DNA from: Acetivibrio cellulolyticus CD2
Lineage (GTDB): Bacteria > Bacillota > Clostridia > Acetivibrionales > Acetivibrionaceae
DNA length: 64,000 nt
Reading direction: 5' to 3'
Assembly (NCBI RefSeq): GCF_000179595.2
Contig: NZ_JH556658.1
Span: forward strand, 271,765 to 335,764
Shown here: positions 35,659 through 43,948 of the stretch, one piece after another
Position numbering within the stretch: the first letter of the stretch is position 1
How the letters are laid out: the number at the start of each line of letters is the position of its first letter
Made by a program: the position numbers and the translations under genes
Notes under the pieces: generated by a model
Database searches by the model: none
Told to the model about the DNA's origin: nothing
The model's input: only the letters and a program-made list of their open reading frames with translations

Positions 35659-36195
35659 ATGGAAAAAAGAAAATGGATCGTCATAAATTACAATTTGCCT
35701 TCTGAACCCTCAAGGTTGAGGGTTGCAGCGTGGAGAAACCTGAAAAAGCTAGGTGCCGTCAATATACAACAATCCATGTGGGTTTTACCCCATAGTGATG
35801 GAAATTACTCTGCATTACAAGCTATTTCTCAAGAGATGGAATCTAATTTCGGAGAAGTACTTCTGATGCAGTGTGAGTTTCTTGAGCCAAGGTATGAACA
35901 AAAGGTCATTTCCTATTTCAATAATGCACGGGATGAAGAATACAATGAATTTATCGAAAAATGTGGGGATTATTTTAAGGAACTTGAGAAAGAGATTGCT
36001 ATAGAGAAATTCACCTTTGCTGAGATTGAAGAAGAGGAAGAAGAGCTTAATAAACTCTTGTCATGGTTTTCAAAACTTGAATCAAGAGATGTATTTAATG
36101 CACCCAAAAGCAGTTATGCAAAAGAAAAGCTGGATCAAGTCCAAAAAGCCTTTGATGAATACAGTGATATGGTTTATAAGCATAATAACAAATAA
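35659..36195 (+). CDS. ChrB N-terminal-like regulator
   Basis: 178 residues from the ATG at 35659, with GGAGGT upstream. The N-terminal half (WIVINYNLPSEPSRLRVAAWR, QQSMWVLPH) resembles the ChrB N-terminal domain (chromate-resistance regulator) and PaaX-like folds. The C-terminal half is a long acidic coiled region. It sits directly behind the twin-operator promoter and 21 bases before an MFS gene, so it is most likely the sensor-repressor of an efflux operon. The inducer is unknown; no ChrA is present. Confidence 0.65.
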   Translation: MEKRKWIVINYNLPSEPSRLRVAAWRNLKKLGAVNIQQSMWVLPHSDGNYSALQAISQEMESNFGEVLLMQCEFLEPRYEQKVISYFNNARDEEYNEFIEKCGDYFKELEKEIAIEKFTFAEIEEEEEELNKLLSWFSKLESRDVFNAPKSSYAKEKLDQVQKAFDEYSDMVYKHNNK

Positions 36196-36216
36196 GCATA
36201 CGGAGGAGGCATTGAT

Positions 36217-37416
36217 ATGGTGAATACCGATCAAAATAAGCAGAAAAAGGTTTTAGGACTTGAATGGAATATATTTTTTGCAGGAATAACCAGCTTTTTG
36301 ACTGATACAACCACAAAGATGGTTTATGCCATAATGCCACTTTTTCTACTCTCTATAGGAGCGTCAAAAACAGAATTGTCCCTTATTGAAGGAATCGCAG
36401 AAAGCACTGCATCAGTTCTTAAGGCTTTGTCCGGCTGGTGGAGTGATAAAATAGGCAAAAACAAACCTTTTATGGTTGTAGGCTATGCTTTTACCGCTAT
36501 TTTATGTCCGCTGTTTTCAATAGTAACTTCACCTCTTCAAGTTTTAATAATCAGATTTGCCGAAAGGGTCGGAAAAGGAATAAGAACCGCACCAAGAGAC
36601 AGTCTTATTGCCGGATCGTCAAGTGATAGTAAAAAAGGAAGAAGTTTCGGATTTCATAAAGCAATGGATAATAGCGGCGCAATAGTTGGACCACTGTTGG
36701 CTTTTGCAATCTTATCAGTGTTTCCGGGCGACTACAGAAAGGTATTATTGCTATCGGCAATACCTGGTATACTTGGGGTACTGTCTATCATTTTATTTGT
36801 AAAGGAGGCTAAAAGGAACAAATCTGACCTCCCCGGAAAGATTTCATTTAAAGACTTTCCAGGAAGATTTTATATGTTCCTTGCAATTGCTTTTGTTTTT
36901 ACACTTGGTAATTCTACCGACGCCCTTCTGTTGGTAAAAGCTAACGATATCGGAATACAGGCTGTTTTTATTCCCCTTGTATATCTGATTTTCAATTCAG
37001 TCTCAGTTATCTTTGCCGTTCCCGCCGGCATAATCTCGGATAAATTCGGACGGGAAAGATTAATCGTTTTTGGATATCTGCTTTATTCCATTATTTACTT
37101 CGGTTTTGGAAAAACCAATGATAAAATGGCAGTAATTTTGCTTTTTGCATTATATGGACTTTATAGTGCGGCAACTGACGGCGTGCAGAAAGCACTTGTT
37201 TCTGATCTTATAGATAAAAACAAGAGGGGTACCGGATTGGGAATTTATAATTCCCTTATAGGCATTACCTTATTTCCTGCAAGTTTTATTGCTGGCATAC
37301 TATACGATAAAATCGATAACAGAGCCCCATTTTACTTTGGTTCAGCGATGGCATTTATAGCTTCCATCCTTATGCTGGGGTTCTATTTGAAAAGACGAAG
37401 AAATCAGTTAAAATGA
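36217..37416 (+). CDS. MFS efflux transporter
   Basis: 399 residues, 12 predicted membrane segments, GGAGGAGG upstream. The MFS motif A-like loop WWSDKIGKNKPF follows segment 2, and RFAERVGKGIRTAPRDSLIA in the segment 4 region is characteristic of a bacterial MFS group often found with ChrB-like regulators. It forms an operon with the regulator upstream. A drug or oxyanion substrate is possible. It could also export the product of the nearby megasynthase, although the separate promoter argues for independent control. Confidence 0.8.
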   Translation: MVNTDQNKQKKVLGLEWNIFFAGITSFLTDTTTKMVYAIMPLFLLSIGASKTELSLIEGIAESTASVLKALSGWWSDKIGKNKPFMVVGYAFTAILCPLFSIVTSPLQVLIIRFAERVGKGIRTAPRDSLIAGSSSDSKKGRSFGFHKAMDNSGAIVGPLLAFAILSVFPGDYRKVLLLSAIPGILGVLSIILFVKEAKRNKSDLPGKISFKDFPGRFYMFLAIAFVFTLGNSTDALLLVKANDIGIQAVFIPLVYLIFNSVSVIFAVPAGIISDKFGRERLIVFGYLLYSIIYFGFGKTNDKMAVILLFALYGLYSAATDGVQKALVSDLIDKNKRGTGLGIYNSLIGITLFPASFIAGILYDKIDNRAPFYFGSAMAFIASILMLGFYLKRRRNQLK

Positions 37417-37434
37417 GGTGATTTATTTCTACTA

Positions 37435-37896
37435 TTAAGTACTTTTTTTACAAAACAATTCCCTAAATCGCTTTACCGCATATTTGCCGATATCTCCCAG
37501 CCACCTGCCGAAAGTATCAAGTGGCTGTTTTCTTCGTATATATACCTTGACGACAAGCAAAAGGATGAGTAATATAAATGCTGCAATAATAAATACGACT
37601 GCAACCGGATTTTCTTCATACATTGCTTTGGCAAAAAGCTTTACAGTTGCGGAGTATCTCGCAATATAGTTATTTGCCGGAGAGGGCAGTTGAACCCTGG
37701 TGATTCTGTCAGCATAATCAGTTCTTGCAATAAGATAGTGGTAATAACTGTTTTTAGTTAACAGCTCTGCTCCCGCACCGCCTGAAATCAGATAGCGTAC
37801 ACCATCTTTAGTATATTCATAATAACTATGAATGTAGGACAGGTACACAGTATCTAAATTATATTGTACTTGAACCTTAAGATACAATCTAATCAC
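37435..37896 (-). pseudogene. C-terminal remnant of a membrane-anchored metallophosphoesterase
   Basis: 153 residues matching the end of calcineurin-like phosphoesterases with a C-terminal membrane anchor: the degenerate metal-binding region LSYIHSYYEY (normally SGHIHS), then DGVRYLISGGAGA and a hydrophobic anchor (VAVVFIIAAFILLILLLVV). The N-terminal catalytic half is missing, the His-containing GH is altered, and no ribosome site is seen. It is probably a chromosomal or earlier-cargo gene cut by insertion of neighbouring DNA. Confidence 0.6.
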
Positions 37897-37985
37897 TGAG
37901 TGAAAAAATAATTTATATCAGAAAGCCACAGTATAAACCAGATAGAAAAACAAGCAATATAAAAGTATTGTACTATACATATAGC

Positions 37986-38016
37986 AAGAAGCCGCAAATT
38001 GGCTTCTTTTGTTTTG
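37986..38016 (+). terminator. Intrinsic terminator upstream of the transfer region
   Basis: An 8-bp stem (AAGAAGCC 37986-37993 with GGCTTCTT 38001-38008) followed by a T-rich run on the + strand. It would stop read-through from the MFS operon. A hairpin here is also where an origin of transfer could lie, just before the relaxosome genes. Confidence 0.65.
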
Positions 38017-38058
38017 TCCAAAAAGAGTATGATGTTATATATTGAAAGGAGGAATTTT

Positions 38059-38556
38059 GTGAAAGAGAAAGTCAAAAATAACTCAAGGACTCAAAAAAGG
38101 TCAGTAGTATTTCCAACTGAAACTTTGGAACAGATTGAGAAACTGGCAACAAAAAAGAATGTTTATGCTTCTGAAATAATCAGAGAATTTGTCGAAAAAG
38201 GTTTAGCAGTAAACGGATATGAAGAAAATATAGATATGATAACTGACATTATTCATCAAGAAATTGAAGCTTCGATAAAATCATTAGCAAACCGGTTAGC
38301 AGGTATGATTAACAGACTTACAATCATCTCGGCAGCAGCCTATTATGCCAATATCACCATCATCTCGGATTTAATTGATAAGGACAGGTATTCATCATTT
38401 GAGAAAATAGAAAAGGCCGCAAGAAAGAGGGCATTATCCTATGCAAATATGAAAAGCGGAGATGCTATTGCGAAATTTATGGATGATGAAGAAGTTAAAA
38501 AAGCTGTTTCGGAAATAAAAGGGGGAGATACTTCTTATGTCGATTTTGATGTATAA
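38059..38556 (+). CDS. Ribbon-helix-helix relaxosome accessory protein (MobC-like)
   Basis: 165 residues from a GTG at 38059, chosen for AAAGGAGG just upstream. The N-terminal ribbon-helix-helix (RSVVFPTETLEQIEKLA, then VYASEIIREFVEKGL) is followed by a helical region with a membrane-like or packing helix. It overlaps the relaxase gene by 20 bases. By analogy with MobC/MbeC-type proteins it would bind the origin of transfer and help the relaxase nick. Confidence 0.7.
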   Translation: MKEKVKNNSRTQKRSVVFPTETLEQIEKLATKKNVYASEIIREFVEKGLAVNGYEENIDMITDIIHQEIEASIKSLANRLAGMINRLTIISAAAYYANITIISDLIDKDRYSSFEKIEKAARKRALSYANMKSGDAIAKFMDDEEVKKAVSEIKGGDTSYVDFDV

Positions 38557-39772
38557 GCAGAGGTTCAAGCCTCCTAATTTCAATAAAACTCCAAAATGTA
38601 ATTATGCTCATATAAGATATATCGCAACCAGACCCGGTGCATCAAAAAATGAAGGAATGAGCCATGGACTATTTGGTAAACTTCAACCGGGGAATTTAAC
38701 TGAATTTAAAACCTGGCAGGAGGTTGCAAAAGAAATACGGGAACTGTCTTATAAGAAAGTAAACATTTTTAGAAGTGTTATCTCATTTTCTCCTGAAACT
38801 GCCGCAGAACTTGGACTAAAAGATCATAATGCATGGAAAAATTACATGGAAAAACATATTCACATTTTAGCAAGTAAGAATGGAATAAGCCGGAGAAATC
38901 TTTCTTGGGTATGTGCTCATCATAATGAACCCAGCCACCCTCATATTCATATTGTATTCTGGGATAAAAATCAAAAGACAATGAAAAATTATGTTAGTCC
39001 CAAAGTAGCTGACAGTATAAGGATTCAATTGATAAAAGAGACCTTTGCTGAAAAAATAGCCGATTATTGCAGGACTAAGGAAAAACATAAATCTGAGCTA
39101 AAGGAAGTTACGGATGATTTGGTAAAAGATTTTGATGATTATATGAAGACTATTTATCCAAAACAATATAAAAAATTAAAGGAAGCGGCTGGAAAGATTG
39201 ATGATGAAGAGTTAAAAGATATTCCAATTGACAGTATTCTGAAAGGGGTTGATTTATCACCAATATCAATTCGGCTATTTCAATTAAAAGATATATTGCC
39301 GAAAAAGGGGAGGCTTTATTATCAACTACTGCCCGAAGAGGTAAAAGAACAAGTGGATAGGCTTGTGGAAGATTTAAAGCAAGGAAGTCCATATATTAAA
39401 CAGCTGATTGATGAGTATGCAGATACAAAGTCAAAAATGGCTATGCTCTACGATACAGACCCAGTGAGTGTGGAAAGGCATAGAGATAAAGCAATAAAAG
39501 AGATGGACAAGCTGATTGCAAACCGTTTAATTGCCGTAATTAAAACGCTGGCAAATAAGGAATTCGAACTTTCAAAACTGGAATATTCCAAGGAGTATAA
39601 ATCGTATAAGACACAGCAAATGATTTGTGAGATTTTAATGATGATAGAGCAGAATGTTGATGATTTAAACATGGATTATATTGATACACAAAAAGCTGAA
39701 AGTACAGAGCTATCAAAAAGAGCAAAGAAAGAATTATATTTAAGAAACAGAGACAAAGGTATGGGAAAATAA
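38537..39772 (+). CDS. MobP-type relaxase
   Basis: 411 residues, GGGGGAG upstream. The relaxase domain has the metal-binding motif HHNEPSHPHIHIVFW (H128, H129, H134, H136, H138), fitting the HxxxPHxHxxF form of MobP3-like relaxases. The N-terminal catalytic Tyr is probably Y23 or Y28 in the NYAHIRYIATR segment. The C-terminal half is helical and charged. It would nick at oriT and lead the strand into the recipient. The preceding RHH gene and following small genes form one operon. Confidence 0.88.
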   Translation: MSILMYKQRFKPPNFNKTPKCNYAHIRYIATRPGASKNEGMSHGLFGKLQPGNLTEFKTWQEVAKEIRELSYKKVNIFRSVISFSPETAAELGLKDHNAWKNYMEKHIHILASKNGISRRNLSWVCAHHNEPSHPHIHIVFWDKNQKTMKNYVSPKVADSIRIQLIKETFAEKIADYCRTKEKHKSELKEVTDDLVKDFDDYMKTIYPKQYKKLKEAAGKIDDEELKDIPIDSILKGVDLSPISIRLFQLKDILPKKGRLYYQLLPEEVKEQVDRLVEDLKQGSPYIKQLIDEYADTKSKMAMLYDTDPVSVERHRDKAIKEMDKLIANRLIAVIKTLANKEFELSKLEYSKEYKSYKTQQMICEILMMIEQNVDDLNMDYIDTQKAESTELSKRAKKELYLRNRDKGMGK

Positions 39773-39812
39773 TTTGCCATACTTTTTATATTTCAGAAAG
39801 GAAAAGAGAAAA

Positions 39813-40007
39813 ATGTCAAATACAACAGTATATCAGTATCCTGAGGGACATCCTTGCCGTGGGTGTCCTTTTATTTTGGAATTGACAAAGCCAAGTTGTA
39901 TGTTTCCACAAACAGGCGATAAATGCTTTATGCAAAAAGAATTGGATAGAAAGAAAAACAAGATGAGAGCGATGAACCTAAAAACTGCTATTTTGAACAG
40001 GAGGTAA
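39813..40007 (+). CDS. Small Cys-rich protein
   Basis: 64 residues from the ATG at 39813 (AAAGGAAAAG upstream). It contains HPCRGCPF and further Cys at PSC and DKC, a likely zinc knuckle. It is basic at the C-terminus. It is a transfer-operon member of unknown role, possibly DNA-binding. Confidence 0.6.
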   Translation: MSNTTVYQYPEGHPCRGCPFILELTKPSCMFPQTGDKCFMQKELDRKKNKMRAMNLKTAILNRR

Positions 40008-40011
40008 TTCA

Positions 40012-40695
40012 ATGCGTACTAAAATGGACTTTTATAAAAGTTTTTTTGAACAACTTGCAAGGAGAGGTTTTGAGGTCAAAAGGTCAACTTCTTCAGATTA
40101 TCTTGCAGATGTTTACTATAAAAATCAACTCATAGCGTTCTATACAAAAGCAGATACCATTGAGAGAAATCCGTTTGTGTCTGTAAAAGATAAAGTATTG
40201 AACATTATTGAGGAGACAGCGAGAAAAACAGCTGTAGAAGTTGGCATATGTACAGAGTGTCCTTATACTGATAATGAGGAAAGACTTAAAAATGGGGCTG
40301 TTAAACTGACCCAGTATAATAATGTCATACTGGCATGTAAGCAACACCATCTGTTTGGATATGTATTTTCGACTTTTCGTATAGCACCGAAAACCGAACA
40401 GCCTCTTCAAAGACAATTTTTCTATAATAAAGAATCAGCTACACAGGATTTTGCCATAAGATCAGGCTTAGTGGATGAGAAGGCTTTATTTTCAGAGACA
40501 GAGCTTATTGTTTTATACTCAAACCTTATAAAACTTACTTTGTTGGATAATAACATTTCTAATGACGATATGCTTTCAGTTGGTCGGATGATTGAAAAGA
40601 TTGAAGATATTGTTCCAGAACTTCGAGGCAGGGAGTATGACTTTGATTTTGAGGAAGAGTTTATGCAAGATATGGAGACAGAGATTGGAGGCTGA
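40012..40695 (+). CDS. Hypothetical protein of the transfer operon
   Basis: 227 residues with AGGAGG upstream. No family recognised. It has an acidic C-terminus (EYDFDFEEEFMQDME) and a mid-region with paired Cys (ICTECPYTD). The gene is tightly spaced with both neighbours, and no signal peptide or membrane segment is seen. Confidence 0.6.
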   Translation: MRTKMDFYKSFFEQLARRGFEVKRSTSSDYLADVYYKNQLIAFYTKADTIERNPFVSVKDKVLNIIEETARKTAVEVGICTECPYTDNEERLKNGAVKLTQYNNVILACKQHHLFGYVFSTFRIAPKTEQPLQRQFFYNKESATQDFAIRSGLVDEKALFSETELIVLYSNLIKLTLLDNNISNDDMLSVGRMIEKIEDIVPELRGREYDFDFEEEFMQDMETEIGG

Positions 40696-40698
40696 GTT

Positions 40699-40983
40699 AT
40701 GAGTAATGAAAGTAATCAGGTTATTGCTATAGCAAGGTTTTTGGCATATAAAAGCAATCTCAATAAACAACTAGAGCATATGCCCGAGGAACAATATTAT
40801 AAGAATCCTGTTGGATTAGATGTTGGTACATACATTCAAGATATGATGAAATATTGTTCGGAGCAGACTGTAGATATTGTTTTAAAAAACCAGTATAAAA
40901 TGATTGAAAGGCTGGGTGTAGAATACCTCAGCCTTATAGCAAATATGGAGTTTGTGGATGGGAGTGAAATAAATGCAAGATAG
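40699..40983 (+). CDS. Hypothetical protein, 94 residues
   Basis: GGAGG upstream, 3 bases after the previous stop, overlapping the next gene by 11 bases. Helical and soluble. Family unknown; probably a small relaxosome or regulatory component. Confidence 0.55.
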   Translation: MSNESNQVIAIARFLAYKSNLNKQLEHMPEEQYYKNPVGLDVGTYIQDMMKYCSEQTVDIVLKNQYKMIERLGVEYLSLIANMEFVDGSEINAR

Positions 40984-41353
40984 CAGACCAAACGCAAATA
41001 TTTGGGGTAACATAATTACCTGTGCAGAAATTGCTATTGGTATCTATGAAATTGTTGGTGCCAATCATAAAGGAATAATGATGCCAAAGAAAATGGCAGA
41101 AGAAATGTTGCCTCAAAATGTAATTGATTTGGCAGAAAAAGATGGTGAAAATCTATGCTTTGTAGATGATTTATCCTCTTCAATAATTGCAGATGAACTG
41201 ATAGAACAGGGAATTGTTACTAATCCAGAATTTATTGCCAAGCAGGATGCACTAAAGCAATTGGATGATGCAGATATTGATACAGGATTTGAAACTTTTA
41301 ATGAAATTGATTTTAAACTTGAGATTGATAAAAGTGGGGAGTTTGAAAGATGA
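40973..41353 (+). CDS. Hypothetical protein, 126 residues
   Basis: Starts inside the end of the previous gene (ATG at 40973, GGGAG upstream) and overlaps the next gene by 4 bases, so it is translationally coupled on both sides. Acidic C-terminus. No known domain is recognised. Confidence 0.55.
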   Translation: MQDSRPNANIWGNIITCAEIAIGIYEIVGANHKGIMMPKKMAEEMLPQNVIDLAEKDGENLCFVDDLSSSIIADELIEQGIVTNPEFIAKQDALKQLDDADIDTGFETFNEIDFKLEIDKSGEFER

Positions 41354-41742
41354 AGACCAAGGCAAAATTATTAATCTGCTCATTGATTTTTATTATTGGT
41401 GGATTGGTTAATATCCTTTTTACTACTTCTGTGCATTCGATACTATCAAGGCAAAGTAAAGTTCTACAGTTGTTTTCTGTTATGGAGTGCTTAAAGAGTA
41501 TGGCAAATAGTAAGCAACATCTAATGCTATTCCTTTGCTTTCAAGGACTTGTGGCTGTGATAGCTGTAATGTTCTTTTTCACAAATTTAAGGCCTTATCA
41601 GTCCAATTTAGTAGAGATTACTCCAGATATAAAGACACCGGTGCCAGTCGGTCAATATCAACATGGATCGGCAAGATGGCTTAAGGATGAAGAGAAAGAT
41701 AAAGTTTTTGACAGTTTTGTTTTGGATAAAAACGCTATGTAG
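41350..41742 (+). CDS. N-terminal membrane part of a split VirD4/TraG coupling protein
   Basis: 130 residues with two membrane segments (residues about 7-27 and 58-78), then VPVGQYQHGSARWLKDEEK. The GSARW segment is the usual link between the membrane domain and the ATPase domain in Firmicutes VirD4-type coupling proteins. Here the frame stops at 41740 (TAG, then another TAG). The ATPase part resumes 2.2 kb downstream at 43944 in a separate frame. It overlaps the upstream gene by 4 bases. It would anchor the T4SS coupling protein if the two parts still assemble. Confidence 0.75.
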   Translation: MKTKAKLLICSLIFIIGGLVNILFTTSVHSILSRQSKVLQLFSVMECLKSMANSKQHLMLFLCFQGLVAVIAVMFFFTNLRPYQSNLVEITPDIKTPVPVGQYQHGSARWLKDEEKDKVFDSFVLDKNAM

Positions 41743-41757
41743 TAGGAGTTCCTATGG
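41735..41757 (+). repeat. Left junction of the insertion: imperfect direct repeat
   Basis: CTATGTAGTAGGAGTT followed by CCTATGG. The right junction at 43922-43948 repeats CTATG, AGGAGTT and CCTATG in the same order with small differences. The smallest exact match at both ends is CTATGT (41735-41740 and 43942-43947). Confidence 0.45.
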
Positions 41758-41866
41758 ACGAAGATGGGTATTGTGATAAAATAGAGTTACTTACATGAAA
41801 ATATTATGAAATAAGCTCGCTAAAAATAGCTAGAATTCCCCAGTTATTTTTATATTTAAATAATTA

Positions 41867-41895
41867 TTTACATTTAACACTATTTTTAATAGAAT
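41867..41895 (+). promoter_or_regulatory. Promoter candidate for the toxin gene
   Basis: TTTACA (41867-41872), a 17-base spacer and TAGAAT (41890-41895), 42 bases before the toxin ATG. The inserted cassette may therefore be transcribed independently of the transfer operon. Confidence 0.5.
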
Positions 41896-41936
41896 ATATG
41901 TTAAAGTTCAGCGTACGTAAGGGGGGATGGCTTAAT

Positions 41937-42947
41937 ATGTATAAGATAACTATTTCAGATGGAACTATTTTAAAAGAAAGCATAGAGCATGTATCTTTTA
42001 GCACAGAAACGACTAACGATTATAATAGTAGACACACAAATCCAAGAAATTCGATGATAATCACAGGAAAAATAGACACTGACGAAAAAACGGCAGGACT
42101 TTATAAATGGGCATTACTTCCAGGAAGTAATCCAGAGTGTTATAAGGAAATTACGGTCGAGCAATACCAAAAAGAATTGTTAGTTCGGAAAGTTAGTTTT
42201 AATAAAGCATTCGTAGTAGATTATTCAGAGAATTATTCAAATTCTACAGGAGTTGGAACATTTACACTTTATATAAGACAATTTTTTGCTAAAGATATTG
42301 AAGTGACAAGTAAAGAGTCAAATAATACTGTAATTAATAAAGTTGAAGAACCAGTTAAAATAATTCAGAAAAAAATAGCCATGATGGAAAATATTCCAAA
42401 AGTAGAAAGTGCTAAAAAAACTACTATGAGCTTTACAGATAGGCTTGCAAAACAAAGTGAGCAAGATTTAAGTGGTCTTTCTGATGATAAACTAAAAGAA
42501 ATATTTGCAAAAGAAATAGAACAGTCTAAAGAGGCTTATACAAGAGCAACAGATATTATAAAAACAAAAAAATTAAAAGGTTGTGTTGCTTCTAATGGTA
42601 AAATCACATTAAGCGGTTTTGATGGAAAAACAACTAAAGCCCCTAAAGACTTTACGAGAGTTTCATTGGATACTATGTTTGATTATTGTAAGGAGATTGG
42701 ACATGAGTTACCTGCTAAAATGCCAGACTTTTATGATAATGGAATAAAGGGAAGTTTTTTTGCTTGTCATGCGGAAAAGCAATTATCACTTTTGACAGAT
42801 AAACCCATAGGTATTTCTAAACCTATGTGTCCTAATTGCGTGGAGTATTTTAGCAAACACGCTATACATACAAAACAAGTAAAAATAACAACAGACCCTA
42901 AAAAGACAAGAATATTCTTTCCTAATGGTGTAATAAGGGAAATATGA
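41937..42947 (+). CDS. Predicted deaminase toxin with an Hcp-like N-terminal domain
   Basis: 336 residues from the ATG at 41937 (GGGGGG upstream). Residues 1-130 (DYNSRHTNPRNSMIITG, YKEITVEQ, KAFVVDYSENYSNSTGVGTF) resemble tube-like proteins of the Hcp fold found in Firmicutes injection-type systems. After a Lys/Glu linker, the C-terminal 110 residues are deaminase-like: HAE with H278 and E280, and CPNC with C298 and C301, the zinc and catalytic residues of cytidine/adenosine-deaminase-fold toxins. A small immunity-like gene follows. Expected activity is deamination of a nucleic-acid base or nucleotide; the substrate cannot be read from sequence. The N-terminal assignment is tentative. Confidence 0.65.
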   Translation: MYKITISDGTILKESIEHVSFSTETTNDYNSRHTNPRNSMIITGKIDTDEKTAGLYKWALLPGSNPECYKEITVEQYQKELLVRKVSFNKAFVVDYSENYSNSTGVGTFTLYIRQFFAKDIEVTSKESNNTVINKVEEPVKIIQKKIAMMENIPKVESAKKTTMSFTDRLAKQSEQDLSGLSDDKLKEIFAKEIEQSKEAYTRATDIIKTKKLKGCVASNGKITLSGFDGKTTKAPKDFTRVSLDTMFDYCKEIGHELPAKMPDFYDNGIKGSFFACHAEKQLSLLTDKPIGISKPMCPNCVEYFSKHAIHTKQVKITTDPKKTRIFFPNGVIREI

Positions 42948-42960
42948 AAGGAGATATTTT

Positions 42961-43578
42961 ATGAAAGATGAACTAAAAGATTTATTAAATAAAGCGAAAA
43001 ATGAAGTTAATAATCACCCAAAAGGTCAACTTATACTGCCTTTAAGAAAAAAAATATATAGTCTTATGGGTGAACACAGTGAGGACAGTGAAGGACGAGT
43101 TTTAAGAACTGACGGTTATCTTCGTAGACTTCAACTTTCTGTTTTATGTGTTAATTATGTTTTACCTATATGGAATAATGTAATGCTTGATGATAATACC
43201 CCTAACACCCTTTTAAAGAGCATAAATGATTACTTGTCAGGTGACAAAGATTGGGATTCTTTATGGGAGTTGCAGAATGATTTTTGGGCAGTATTAGATA
43301 GTTATATGTGTGATGATAATGATTACGGTACATCAATATATGTAGGACATTGCTCAATTAATGCTGTAATGGTAGCACTGAATGATGAAGATTTAGGTGA
43401 AGATGATGAAAACTTACTTGACGAAGATTTAGACCCATACACTTGGGATACTGCTTTTTATTCTTCTCTCGCATATTCAGAAAGCGAACAATACGATGAA
43501 AAAACTAAGATTCTTAAAAAACGAGAATTTTGGTTATGGTATTTAGATAAAGCTATACCAAAAGCAATGCAAATTTAA
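42961..43578 (+). CDS. Candidate immunity protein (Imm5-like) for the deaminase toxin
   Basis: 205 residues starting 13 bases after the toxin stop (AAAGGAG upstream). All-helical and very acidic, with DGYLRRLQLSVLCVNYVLPIW in the middle and REFWLWYLDKAIPKAM at the end, which resembles Imm5-type immunity proteins known as neighbours of deaminase toxins. It lacks a signal peptide, so it acts in the cytoplasm. A terminator hairpin closes the pair. Confidence 0.6.
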   Translation: MKDELKDLLNKAKNEVNNHPKGQLILPLRKKIYSLMGEHSEDSEGRVLRTDGYLRRLQLSVLCVNYVLPIWNNVMLDDNTPNTLLKSINDYLSGDKDWDSLWELQNDFWAVLDSYMCDDNDYGTSIYVGHCSINAVMVALNDEDLGEDDENLLDEDLDPYTWDTAFYSSLAYSESEQYDEKTKILKKREFWLWYLDKAIPKAMQI

Positions 43579-43588
43579 TTTAGTTAAC

Positions 43589-43630
43589 AAAAAAGGCTTT
43601 TATCTTTAAAAAAAGATAAGAGCTTTTTGG
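43589..43630 (+). terminator. Terminator after the toxin/immunity pair
   Basis: A long A/T-rich stem (about 16 bp with mismatches: GGCTTTTATCTT paired with AAGATAAGAGCTTTT) across a short A-rich loop, ending in a T-run. It ends the cassette transcript. Confidence 0.65.
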
Positions 43631-43640
43631 AATGTTTAGC

Positions 43641-43844
43641 TTAGTAAGCGGTACGATTTTTCAACCTTTTTTTACTTCTTTCAGTTTCTGATTTGCCCTC
43701 TTTAGATTCTGGTAAATTACACCTTATAACCCCCTTTTCAACAACATGTTTGAATGATTCTTCTTTACAATTTAGAATACAATTAGGAATGGTTTTATCA
43801 CTAAATACTATAATCGCTGATGCAATTCTGGAATTGCAATTGGA
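43641..43844 (-). pseudogene. Gene fragment on the opposite strand, weakly NERD-like
   Basis: An open - strand frame of 67 residues ending at 43641 reads ASAIIVFSDKTIPNC and then a Lys-rich tail. This resembles the last strands of a nuclease-related (NERD) domain. It has no start codon or ribosome site, so it would be a remnant inside the insertion. The identification is weak. Confidence 0.3.
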
Positions 43845-43921
43845 GAAAAAAAGAAATAAACCTTAATCATCCAAAGTGCACTTACTGTTAATTCTTTACG
43901 AGATAGAAAAAGAATCACAAC

Positions 43922-43948
43922 CTATGAAAGGAGTTGATGCCCTATGTC
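43922..43948 (+). repeat. Right junction of the insertion: imperfect direct repeat
   Basis: Reads CTATGAAAGGAGTTGATG then CCCTATGTC. It shares CTATG, AGGAGTT and CCTATG in order with 41735-41757. It also supplies the ribosome site and start codon of the ATPase part of the coupling protein. Confidence 0.45.
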
